Positions 1 to 7,010 of a DNA stretch of 8,380 nucleotides are shown one piece after another. How positions within the stretch are numbered: position 1 is the first letter of the stretch; the number at the start of each line of letters is the position of its first letter. The translations under genes were made by a program, and so were the position numbers. The notes beneath the pieces are model-generated. The model did no database searches, was not told the origin of the DNA, and saw only the letters and a program-made list of their open reading frames with translations. This DNA comes from Akkermansiaceae bacterium (GTDB lineage Bacteria > Verrucomicrobiota > Verrucomicrobiia > Verrucomicrobiales > Akkermansiaceae), in the NCBI GenBank assembly GCA_023301545.1, contig JALZUI010000094.1, positions 1 through 8,380 of the forward strand, read 5' to 3'.

Positions 1-58
1 TTTTTTTTCAAATAGTTGTTTCATTCCGTCATCTCCATTCGTATATTTAAAATAACAC
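1..58 (+). other. Leader upstream of the fucosidase, with a T run and a weak promoter-like element
   Basis: The window opens with eight T residues, which could be the tail of a terminator of an upstream gene outside the window. TATATT at 42-47 resembles a -10 box, with a poor -35 match near 18-24. No operator or riboswitch is visible, and the region is too short to judge further. If this is the promoter, the fucosidase leader is very short. Confidence 0.2.
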
Positions 59-1477
59 ATGAACTTTCGTCTTCTTCTCCCCCTCGCTTTATCATCCATC
101 CTCTATGCTAACCCTAAGCATAACAAACCTGAATTTGCCTTTGACTACCGCTTCTCAAAAGAACTCAAGCAAACTGCTGATTCAGAAGAACGGCTCGAAA
201 AATGGTTCAAGGACGCTAAATTTGGCGTCTTCATCCATTTTGGAGTCTACTCCATGCTCGAAGGCGGATACCAAGGCGAAGGATCAAAATTTGCCTACTC
301 AGAGTGGGTTCAACACAGTGCTAAAATTACTAATGAAGAATATGGTAAGATTGCCGCTAAATTTAACCCCTCAGAGTTTGACGCTACCGAGTGGGCAAAA
401 AGCTTTAAAAAAGCAGGTGCTAAATATGTCGTAATCACCTCTAAGCACCATGATGGATTCGCCCTATTCGATTCCAATGCAGATGATTTTAACATTGTTG
501 ATCACACGCCTTTTAAGAGAGATTTCGTTAAGGAACTCTGTGATGCCTGTCATGCTGAAGGCTTAAAGTTCGGCGTCTATTACTCCCACGCCCAAGACTG
601 GCATGAACCTGATGCTCCGTACCTTAATAAGCGAACTGAACTAGAGGAACTCAATCCCAACCTTCCAGAAGGGTTCGTGCAAGATATGGACCGCTACTTA
701 GACGATAAAAGTCTCCCCCAAGTCGAAGAGTTAGTCACAAACTACCCCTTAGATCTCATCTGGTTTGATACCCCTAAAGATATGACCTTAGAGCGGGCTA
801 AGCGCTTTAGCGATCTCGTCCGTAAGCACCTCCCTGACTGCCTCATCAATTCCCGTGTAATCCACCGTGGACGTGGAATCATTGAGCAAGAGATGGTCTC
901 TCTCTATGATTATGTCTCTATCGGAGATAAGGAAGTGCCAACGCAAAAGCTCCCTGTGTATATCGAATCTCCAGATTCGGTCAGCTCCTCTTATGGATAT
1001 AAGACAAAAGGTGACTGCTACTACCACAGCTCCCAAGAAATGATTCAACGCTTCATCAAAACCGTAGCGGCAGGAGGCAACTCCCTAATCAATAATGGAC
1101 CGATGGGAAATGGACTACTTGACCCTCAGGCTCTCGAAATCTACAATATAATAGGCGCATGGCTGGAAGGTCATGGCGAAGCAATTTATAACACTCGGCG
1201 TAACCCTTTTCCTACCTCACCGTCATTTTGTGAGTACACGGTCAGCAAAGACGGGAAGGCTCTCTATGTGCATATCTTAGAATGGCCGACCACCAATACC
1301 GTCACTTTACCTGAGCTCGACACTAACAACATCAACGACCTAGAGCTCTTGGCAAGTGATCACAAAATAGAAATTAGTCAGGATACTGCCAAGTTAACCA
1401 TACAGCTCCCTGATGAAGCTCCGAACGAAAACTGCAGTGTCATAAAAATTAATTTAAAAACATCCATCTCTGAATAA
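59..1477 (+). CDS. Secreted alpha-L-fucosidase, glycoside hydrolase family 29
   Basis: This 472-residue protein should release terminal alpha-L-fucose from glycans by a retaining mechanism, outside the cytoplasm. Residues 1-17 (MNFRLLLPLALSSILYA) form a Sec signal peptide. The (beta/alpha)8 catalytic domain shows GH29 hallmarks: KFGVFIHFG at 54-62, SEW at 81-83, SKHHDGF at 128-134, and LIWFD at 233-237, where Asp237 is the expected nucleophile. Glu303 (YIESPDS, before SYGY) sits where GH29 enzymes often place the acid/base, but this is inferred because the acid/base is poorly conserved in the family. NNGPMGNG (345-352) closes the barrel, and a short C-terminal beta domain follows (about 380-472). 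Length is normal for the family, with no extra lectin module. It is first in a tight block with a sulfatase 6 nt downstream, suggesting a sulfated fucose-containing substrate. The start has no Shine-Dalgarno sequence and is chosen because it gives the signal peptide. The family call is firm; the linkage cleaved is unknown. Confidence 0.95.
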   Translation: MNFRLLLPLALSSILYANPKHNKPEFAFDYRFSKELKQTADSEERLEKWFKDAKFGVFIHFGVYSMLEGGYQGEGSKFAYSEWVQHSAKITNEEYGKIAAKFNPSEFDATEWAKSFKKAGAKYVVITSKHHDGFALFDSNADDFNIVDHTPFKRDFVKELCDACHAEGLKFGVYYSHAQDWHEPDAPYLNKRTELEELNPNLPEGFVQDMDRYLDDKSLPQVEELVTNYPLDLIWFDTPKDMTLERAKRFSDLVRKHLPDCLINSRVIHRGRGIIEQEMVSLYDYVSIGDKEVPTQKLPVYIESPDSVSSSYGYKTKGDCYYHSSQEMIQRFIKTVAAGGNSLINNGPMGNGLLDPQALEIYNIIGAWLEGHGEAIYNTRRNPFPTSPSFCEYTVSKDGKALYVHILEWPTTNTVTLPELDTNNINDLELLASDHKIEISQDTAKLTIQLPDEAPNENCSVIKINLKTSISE

Positions 1478-1483
1478 AAAAAC

Positions 1484-2971
1484 ATGAAAACTATAATACT
1501 ACTATGTCTAACTATTGCCTTATCCTACGGCAAGCGACCAAATATCATATTTCTGATGTCAGATGATCAGAACGTAGATTCTATGGGAGCTTACGGCAAT
1601 ACCGATGTAAAAACTCCACATATTGACGCCCTCTCAGATGCAGGCGTAACATTTGATAATCATTACGCAACCACCGCAATCTGTATGGGATCACGTGCTA
1701 ATGTTATGACTGGCCAATACGAATATAAAAACGGCTGTAACTTTGATCATGGAAACATGGCTCAAAGCACCTGGAACCAAAGTTACCCCATGTCATTGCG
1801 TAAAGCTGGTTATGCCACTGCTTTCGCTGGAAAATTCGGATTTGAGATCTCAACGGAACCTGGTGGAAAAGGACTCCCACTACCGGCTGAGGATTTTGAC
1901 AAATGGGGGGGCGCGCATGGACAGACGAGTTACCGAACATCGAAGAATCGTTCCATGAAGCACTATGCTGAAAAGTATCCTCACTCAACCCTCTCATACG
2001 GAGCCTTCAGTCAAGACTTCATCAATGAAGCATCTGCAGGTGACCAGCCCTTTTGCTTATCGATCAGCTTCAAGGCTCCTCATAAGCCCGCTACTCCCGA
2101 CCCTAAGTTCGACGAGATCTACCAAGGGGTCACCTTCAAGAAACCTAAAAACTACGGACGAAAGTACAGTGAGCACTTTTCCAAACAGAGTAAACAAGGC
2201 CGACAATACGACCGATTTTTCGAATGGAATTACGCAGATAAATTTGATGAAGTCATGGCGATCTACCACCAGCAAATCTACGCCATTGACCAAGCTGTCG
2301 GTATGATTCGTGAAGCGGTAAAAACTAATGAGATCGAAGAGAACACCATTATTATTTACACCTCCGATAACGGTTTTTTCTGCGGAGCGCACGGATACGG
2401 TTCTAAGGTTCTTCCGTATGAAGAAGGCAGCCGCGTACCCTTAATCATATTTGACCCACGCAATCCTAACCCTGGAATACGATCGAATGCACTAACCGCA
2501 AACATCGACTTTGCGCCAACCATTCTTGAGCTTGCAGAATTACCTATTCCTACACAAATGGATGGAAAAAGCTTAGTCAACGTCACCAAAAATCCAGAAG
2601 CTAAAGTCCACGACTCCCTAGCATTAATCAATGTTTGGGGGCCCGCCCCTACTCATAGCTTCTCCGTGGTCACCCCGGAACATAAATACATCTTCTGGAA
2701 CTATGCTGCCAAAGGTTTTGAGCTCACTGAGGAACTTTACGACCTAGAAAACGATCCTTTAGAGACCGTAAACTTAGCTGTATTAGATGAGTCTAAAGAA
2801 TTACTTGAAAACTACCGAGCGATCTACGACACACACCTTCACCACTGGAAAGATAACGCAGTATCATACAATAATTACCAGCAATACGCCACCATCTTCG
2901 ATCGACAGGCTCGCTGGGAAGATAAGGCTGGCCTCTACATAAAAACGAAGCACCCTCATAAAGTTAAATGA
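1484..2971 (+). CDS. Secreted type I (S1 family) sulfatase with an atypical CMGSR active-site motif
   Basis: This 495-residue protein belongs to the alkaline-phosphatase-like sulfatases, which hydrolyse sulfate esters using a formylglycine and calcium. Residues 1-16 form a signal peptide ending SYG before KRPN. Metal ligands are Asp27-Asp28 (LMSDDQ) and Asp295-Asn296 (SDNG). Other active-site candidates are Lys117 (AGKFGF), His200 (KAPH), His303 and Lys308 (AHGYGSK). PYEEGSRVPL at 311-320 and ELYDLENDP at 417-425 are typical of the family. The signature is Cys67-Met-Gly-Ser-Arg71 followed by ANVMTG. The third position is Gly rather than the usual Pro or Ala, and the second signature is GKFGF rather than GKWH. 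The protein therefore differs clearly from the other sulfatase in this window. It starts 6 nt after the fucosidase stop and overlaps the next gene by 4 nt, so it is almost certainly cotranscribed with both. No Shine-Dalgarno sequence is visible. The sulfate position attacked cannot be read from sequence. Confidence 0.93.
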   Translation: MKTIILLCLTIALSYGKRPNIIFLMSDDQNVDSMGAYGNTDVKTPHIDALSDAGVTFDNHYATTAICMGSRANVMTGQYEYKNGCNFDHGNMAQSTWNQSYPMSLRKAGYATAFAGKFGFEISTEPGGKGLPLPAEDFDKWGGAHGQTSYRTSKNRSMKHYAEKYPHSTLSYGAFSQDFINEASAGDQPFCLSISFKAPHKPATPDPKFDEIYQGVTFKKPKNYGRKYSEHFSKQSKQGRQYDRFFEWNYADKFDEVMAIYHQQIYAIDQAVGMIREAVKTNEIEENTIIIYTSDNGFFCGAHGYGSKVLPYEEGSRVPLIIFDPRNPNPGIRSNALTANIDFAPTILELAELPIPTQMDGKSLVNVTKNPEAKVHDSLALINVWGPAPTHSFSVVTPEHKYIFWNYAAKGFELTEELYDLENDPLETVNLAVLDESKELLENYRAIYDTHLHHWKDNAVSYNNYQQYATIFDRQARWEDKAGLYIKTKHPHKVK

Positions 2972-5175
2972 AAAAACTCCTCCCACTCCTCGCTCTAGCG
3001 TTCGCTTCATGTAACAGTGATCGTACGACCTCATCAGACGGTCCAGAAGCACTGCCTATGTACCCTCAGGCCACCAGTCCGGTTGGACCTTACTCTCCTG
3101 TAGCAGAAAAAGACGCAGACTTTTACGTAGCACCTGACGGCGACGACTCGTCCCAAGGTACTTTACAGTCTCCTTTTGCAACCCTAGCACGAGCGCGAGA
3201 TGCCGTACGGGAATTGAAACAGAGTAAGAGTGAAGCCATCACGGTATACCTACGTGGCGGACATTATGAGATCGCAGAAACGATCACCTTCTCTCTCCGC
3301 GATGGAGGAACTAGCGAACAAAGTATAACCTATGCGGCCTATCCTGGTGAAGTTCCGATCTTAAGCGCAGGTCGTGAAATTCTAGAATGGGAGAAGCCTA
3401 AATCCCCAGTCGAAAACCTCCCTCAAACCTCTCAGTCTCAAGTAATCGTTGCTGATATTGATGAAAGTTTCCGCGCACTCTTTGATGCCGAAGGAATTCT
3501 CCCCCGAGCGAAATCTGAAATGTTCATTACTAAAAAAGGCGGGAGTAGAACCAAAATGATCATTCCCGACTCTCATTACAAGGAATGGTCTAATCCGGAA
3601 ACCCTTGAATTTGCAGCACGTCCCCACCACGCATGGATTGTTAACATTCTACCTGTAGTCTCTGCTGATCATGATACGAAATCATTAACCTCTAATGACA
3701 TGGCGACTTATTCCATGAATCCATTACACTTCCTCCCCGAGGTGCCGAACGCTTGGGTAGAGAACGCAATAGAAGAACTTGATGAACCTGGAGAGTGGGT
3801 TCTTAATCAAATTACCAAGAAGCTTTATCTCTGGCCTCGTAACGAATCCACGGTTTATCACGCAGGAATCCAAGAAGTCATCAAGATCGAAGGTGAAATT
3901 GATTACGCGGGAGCTACCGACACCCCCGTCACAAATCTCCGCTTCCATGGGCTAACCTTCAAACATGGTGAACGATACAATGTAGATGCCGACGACTTAG
4001 GAGTGCAGCACGAATGGGATTTTGTCGATAAAGCGAATGCCCTCATTCGCCTCCGCGGCACGGAACAATGTGCAGTCACAGATTGCCACTTTTTACACTC
4101 AGGCAGTAATGCCATCCGAGTCGATTTACACGGTATGCAGAACGAGATTTCCGGAAACCACATCGAACACCTCGGAGGCAGTGGTATCTCTCTAATTGGA
4201 TATGGGCCAGGGTCAAAAGATGTTAATCGAAAGAACTTTGTATCAAATAACCACATTCACCATGTAGGAGAAATTTATTGGCACTCATCCGGGATCTTAC
4301 TTTCCCAAAGTGGGGAAAACCAAATCTCCAACAATCTCATTCACCATACCAATTACACGGGCCTAATTATTTCAGGCGTCGTACTCGACTTTTTCAGAAA
4401 AAATGCCCGAGAGTCCTCCAAGACTGTTCGTTGGGATGAGATTGGAGGGAAACGAAGAGCGCTTACAGCAGAAGAAGCCGCTCCCTACCTTCACACACAC
4501 GATAACATTATTGAGCTCAATGAAATTCACCATGCCATGCAAAAGCTTGGCGACGGAAACGCCATCTACATTCGTGGTGCTGGAGCTGGTAACATCATTC
4601 GCCGAAACTACGTTCACGACCTAGTGACTCCTATGATCATGCAGTGCGCTATCCGAACTGATGGAGGCCAACAAGACACGCAGATTACAGAAAACATCAT
4701 CTATAGGTGTATGTCCCAAGGAATGTTACTCAAGCTTGAGAACCGCTTTGAGAATAACATCTTAGTAGACATCCTCTGTCCTCCACGTGGCTACTTCCTC
4801 TCCGTTCGTGAAGGGCCCTTCACCTCCTCAGTTCAGAAAAATATTTTCTACGCCTCTGGAGAATACGAGACCGTCATTCATGAGCTAGACGCTAAAAGAA
4901 AGAATAGTACTGAAGACGCTAGAGGTCGACCTCTAGCTCGCATCGAAGATGGTGATGTCGAAAACAACCTTTATTATTCCGAACTCACCCCAGAAAAAAT
5001 GCAAGCGGAGCTTAAATCTAACCAAGAAAAAGGGAAAAACTTGAACTCTATACATGCAGACCCGCTCTTTACCGATCTTAAAAATGGAGACTTCACCCTT
5101 CAATCTGGATCCCCAGCCTTCGACCTTGGCTTTAAGCAAATTAACCAATCGCGAATCGGCCTCCTCTCTCAGTAA
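2968..5175 (+). CDS. Beta-helix lipoprotein, probable glycoside hydrolase family 141-like enzyme
   Basis: This 735-residue protein starts with a lipoprotein signal (MKKLLPLLALAFASC, lipid-accepting Cys15; Phe at -3 is slightly atypical), followed by a low-complexity linker to about residue 48. FYVAPDGDD...GT...SPFATLARARDAVREL (52-83) is the usual entry into right-handed parallel beta-helix carbohydrate enzymes. An inserted region (about 135-320) contains GEWVLNQITKKLYLWP, as in GH141- and GH120-type proteins. Helix rungs follow at about 321-600, with repeated Asn-x-Ile-His turns (NHIEH, NHIHH, NLIHH, NEIHH, NYVHD). Asp529 (LGDGN) and Asp565 (RTDGG) are candidate catalytic acids by inference only. 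GH141 includes an alpha-L-fucosidase and occurs in fucoidan degraders, which suits the GH29 and sulfatase neighbours. Alternatives are GH120, a beta-helix polysaccharide lyase, or a non-enzymatic beta-helix protein. Its ATG overlaps the sulfatase stop (ATGA), so translation is probably coupled. The fold is secure; the family is moderately supported. Confidence 0.85.
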   Translation: MKKLLPLLALAFASCNSDRTTSSDGPEALPMYPQATSPVGPYSPVAEKDADFYVAPDGDDSSQGTLQSPFATLARARDAVRELKQSKSEAITVYLRGGHYEIAETITFSLRDGGTSEQSITYAAYPGEVPILSAGREILEWEKPKSPVENLPQTSQSQVIVADIDESFRALFDAEGILPRAKSEMFITKKGGSRTKMIIPDSHYKEWSNPETLEFAARPHHAWIVNILPVVSADHDTKSLTSNDMATYSMNPLHFLPEVPNAWVENAIEELDEPGEWVLNQITKKLYLWPRNESTVYHAGIQEVIKIEGEIDYAGATDTPVTNLRFHGLTFKHGERYNVDADDLGVQHEWDFVDKANALIRLRGTEQCAVTDCHFLHSGSNAIRVDLHGMQNEISGNHIEHLGGSGISLIGYGPGSKDVNRKNFVSNNHIHHVGEIYWHSSGILLSQSGENQISNNLIHHTNYTGLIISGVVLDFFRKNARESSKTVRWDEIGGKRRALTAEEAAPYLHTHDNIIELNEIHHAMQKLGDGNAIYIRGAGAGNIIRRNYVHDLVTPMIMQCAIRTDGGQQDTQITENIIYRCMSQGMLLKLENRFENNILVDILCPPRGYFLSVREGPFTSSVQKNIFYASGEYETVIHELDAKRKNSTEDARGRPLARIEDGDVENNLYYSELTPEKMQAELKSNQEKGKNLNSIHADPLFTDLKNGDFTLQSGSPAFDLGFKQINQSRIGLLSQ

Positions 5176-5252
5176 AGCGATCTCACATCATCAAGCCGAC
5201 TATTAGACCTAACAGTTTAAATTTTGATAAGGCGAAGCTTTACCGAGAGAGG
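5163..5252 (+). promoter_or_regulatory. 8-bp inverted repeat that may mask the ribosome site of the small secreted protein
   Basis: CCTCTCTC at 5163-5170, in the last codons of the beta-helix gene, is the exact reverse complement of GAGAGAGG at 5245-5252. T5162 and G5253 can add a G-U pair. The right arm is the purine-rich Shine-Dalgarno candidate of the next gene. In mRNA the pair could hide that site until a ribosome finishing the upstream gene covers the left arm. The arms are simple CT/GA sequence 74 nt apart, so chance is a real possibility. Confidence 0.25.
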
Positions 5253-5253
5253 G
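5245..5253 (+). promoter_or_regulatory. Shine-Dalgarno-like site of the small secreted protein
   Basis: The purine run GAGAGAGGG lies 4 nt before the ATG at 5258. It is the only recognisable Shine-Dalgarno-like sequence in front of any gene in this window and is the main argument for the 5258 start over the in-frame ATG at 5282. The spacing is short, and the signal peptide alone would favour 5282. Confidence 0.45.
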
Positions 5254-5257
5254 ATTT

Positions 5258-5773
5258 ATGAACATAATCCCCACCGTAGCGATGAAAACATTTATAGCCT
5301 CCCTAATTTCACTTGTAAGCATTAGCTTTGGCCAACAAAGCTCGATCGAAATCCCTAGTGTTGATTACGATACGATCGAAGTTGCCATTTTCCCAACAAC
5401 CTCTTTGGAAAACATCATTCCGAATGTTTTTGAGAACGCTAAAGAGCAAGTGAATTTCGAGACTGCCACCGACAAAAATCAAGGCAGCAGTCTTTTTGTT
5501 ACCTCAATGAAAGGGAAAGTCATAGTGATCGACCCCTCCTGCCGATTGACGAGGTCGTTCTACCTCAACGCAACCTCTCCGGTTCATCAATACTACATCG
5601 CTCGCGTTACAGCTCATGAGGCTTTGTTCACCGTGAAATCAGGCTCTATAGAAAAGGCAGAAAACTTCCACGGCTTACCTGAAAAACTCTTTACAGGGCT
5701 AAAAAACACAACTCAGATTTCCTATTTAGAGGATCTACACAAAGCTAAGTTTACCCGCTATTCGCTAAAGTAA
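5258..5773 (+). CDS. Small secreted protein of unknown function
   Basis: I do not recognise this 171-residue protein. Its hydrophobic segment (TFIASLISLVSISFG, about 11-25) reads as a signal peptide, with probable cleavage before QQSS, leaving a mature protein of about 146 residues. Counted from Met9 (ATG at 5282) the signal has the compact form MKTFIASL...SFG, so 5282 is a credible alternative start. The 5258 start has a purine-rich ribosome site and is kept here. The mature part alternates hydrophobic and polar residues (IEVAIFP, GSSLFVTSMKGKVIVID), suggesting beta strands, and has a single cysteine, Cys95 (DPSCR). No metal-binding, catalytic or membrane motif stands out. It is 82 nt downstream of the beta-helix gene in the same direction, so it could be cotranscribed with it. 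Export is well supported; nothing firm can be said about function. Confidence 0.75.
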   Translation: MNIIPTVAMKTFIASLISLVSISFGQQSSIEIPSVDYDTIEVAIFPTTSLENIIPNVFENAKEQVNFETATDKNQGSSLFVTSMKGKVIVIDPSCRLTRSFYLNATSPVHQYYIARVTAHEALFTVKSGSIEKAENFHGLPEKLFTGLKNTTQISYLEDLHKAKFTRYSLK

Positions 5774-5794
5774 CCCTCTTCAGGGGCCTTCCTT
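5774..5794 (+). terminator. Possible weak hairpin terminator after the small secreted protein
   Basis: Directly after the stop codon, CCCT (5774-5777), loop CTTC and AGGG (5782-5785) can form a short hairpin, followed by the pyrimidine-rich GCCTTCCTT. The stem is only 4 bp and there is no real T tract, so termination would be weak. The remainder of the 106-nt gap to the aminotransferase shows no convincing promoter or conserved element. Confidence 0.2.
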
Positions 5795-5879
5795 ATAACC
5801 CTGATTGAACCCCCTCAAAAACACGAAGAATGCTCTCGACTAAGAGTCCATTTCTGACTGTTATCTCCCTCTTATCATT

Positions 5880-6962
5880 ATGAGTACGAAACCAAAACTT
5901 TTCTCTCCAGGTCCCGTAGATGTTGCCAAGGAAACATATGAAGCGATGTGTAGCCCCACTATTGGTCACCGTGGAAAAGACTTTGAAGAACTCTATGCTT
6001 CTGTACAACCTGGCCTCCAACAAATCGCCCAATCCTCTCGCCCAGTTTACCTGAACACGGCTTCTGCATGGGGCGCGATGGAAGGTTCGCTCCGTAATCT
6101 AACGCGCAAAAAGGTCCTCAACCTTTGCTGTGGAGCATTCTCTGACAAATGGTACGATGTTTCCCTACGCTGTGGAAAAGAAGCAGATAAACTCCAAGTA
6201 GAATGGGGTGAAGCTATTACTCCTGAGCTTGTCCGTAATAAGCTCTCTGAAGGAGGCTTTGACACGGTTACCCTAGTTCATAATGAAACATCTACCGGTG
6301 TCCTCAACCCTCTCACTGAGATCGTTAAGGCAATTCGTGAATTTGATGATATCATGATCATCGTAGATACCGTTTCCAGCTTCTCTGCCGTTCCTATCAA
6401 TTACGACGAGCTAGGAGTCGACGTTCTTCTCTGTGGAGTTCAAAAAGCGCTCGCCCTTCCTCCTGGAATTTCCCTCATGATCGTTAGCGAAGCCGCACTT
6501 GAGCGCGCTAAGGAACTTCCTGATCGTGGTTATTACTTTGATTTCCATGAGTTCGAAAAGAACCATGCAAAAAACAACACCCCTTCTACACCTGCGATTC
6601 CGCACATCTACGGACTTCGCGAGCGAGTAGAATTCATGCTAGCTGAAGGAATGGAAACCCGTTTTGCACGTCACGAGGCGACTAACCAACTCACTAATGA
6701 CTGGCTCCTAAAGCACGGATTCGTTAACTTCGCCCCCAAAGATTACCAATCTAAATCACTCACCTGTATTAAGAACAATCTAGAAATCGATGTTCCTGGT
6801 TTTGTGAAAGCCGTTCGTACTAAGCACAACTTCCTAATCAATGGAGGATACGGTAAGATTAAAGGTTCAACTTTCCGAATCTCCAATATGGGTAATGAAA
6901 CCATTGAAACACAGCAAGAGCTTCTCGCTGCACTCGACGATGTTATTCCCGAATTCCTTTAA
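5880..6962 (+). CDS. Class V PLP-dependent aminotransferase (serine-pyruvate / alanine-glyoxylate aminotransferase-like)
   Basis: This 360-residue cytoplasmic protein has no signal peptide and should transfer amino groups between a small amino acid and a 2-oxo acid using pyridoxal phosphate. It starts with the family opening LFSPGPVDV (7-15), followed by GHRGKDFEELY (29-39). HNETSTG (134-140) and Asp163 (IVDTVSS) fit the cofactor site, and Lys189 (GVQKALALPPG) is the expected Schiff-base lysine. STPAIPHIYGLRER (235-248) and Arg333 (FRISNMGN), the likely substrate-carboxylate binder, are also typical. Length is normal. Members of this group have been annotated as alanine-glyoxylate, serine-pyruvate, aspartate or phosphoserine aminotransferases, so the substrate is uncertain; a role in serine synthesis is plausible but no serA-like gene is in the window. 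It is the only cytoplasmic enzyme among secreted ones and separated by a 106-nt gap, so it may have its own promoter. Its leader is pyrimidine-rich and lacks a Shine-Dalgarno sequence. Confidence 0.92.
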   Translation: MSTKPKLFSPGPVDVAKETYEAMCSPTIGHRGKDFEELYASVQPGLQQIAQSSRPVYLNTASAWGAMEGSLRNLTRKKVLNLCCGAFSDKWYDVSLRCGKEADKLQVEWGEAITPELVRNKLSEGGFDTVTLVHNETSTGVLNPLTEIVKAIREFDDIMIIVDTVSSFSAVPINYDELGVDVLLCGVQKALALPPGISLMIVSEAALERAKELPDRGYYFDFHEFEKNHAKNNTPSTPAIPHIYGLRERVEFMLAEGMETRFARHEATNQLTNDWLLKHGFVNFAPKDYQSKSLTCIKNNLEIDVPGFVKAVRTKHNFLINGGYGKIKGSTFRISNMGNETIETQQELLAALDDVIPEFL

Positions 6963-7010
6963 TCGTTTTTTTAAAGAAGGTTCGTGACATAAATCATCAA
7001 TTTAAACAGT

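Noticed and set aside
1965..2306. Same-strand 113-codon frame inside the first sulfatase
   Set aside because: It is a +1-type shadow of the sulfatase coding sequence, with a Ser/Thr/Lys-rich composition typical of such shadows. The sulfatase frame is continuous with all motifs, so no frameshift is implied.
3903..4256. Long antisense open frame of 117 codons within the beta-helix gene
   Set aside because: It lies wholly opposite a well-supported gene, its protein is rich in Arg, Ser, Pro and Cys with no domain-like pattern, and it has no start context. Other antisense frames in the window were dropped for the same reason.
5204..5230. TTAGAC and TGATAA as a promoter for the small secreted protein
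   Set aside because: The matches to both sigma-70 boxes are poor and the 15-nt spacing is short; AT-rich gaps give such matches by chance.
5868..5875. Pyrimidine run CTCCCTCT before the aminotransferase as a partner of the purine run at 5245-5253
   Set aside because: The two are about 620 nt apart with a whole gene between them, and short CT-rich runs are common here.
6957..6976. CTTTAA...TTAAAG inverted repeat with a T run after the aminotransferase
   Set aside because: The stem is six mostly A-T pairs, overlaps the stop codon, and the T run lies in the loop rather than after the stem, so it does not make a credible intrinsic terminator.
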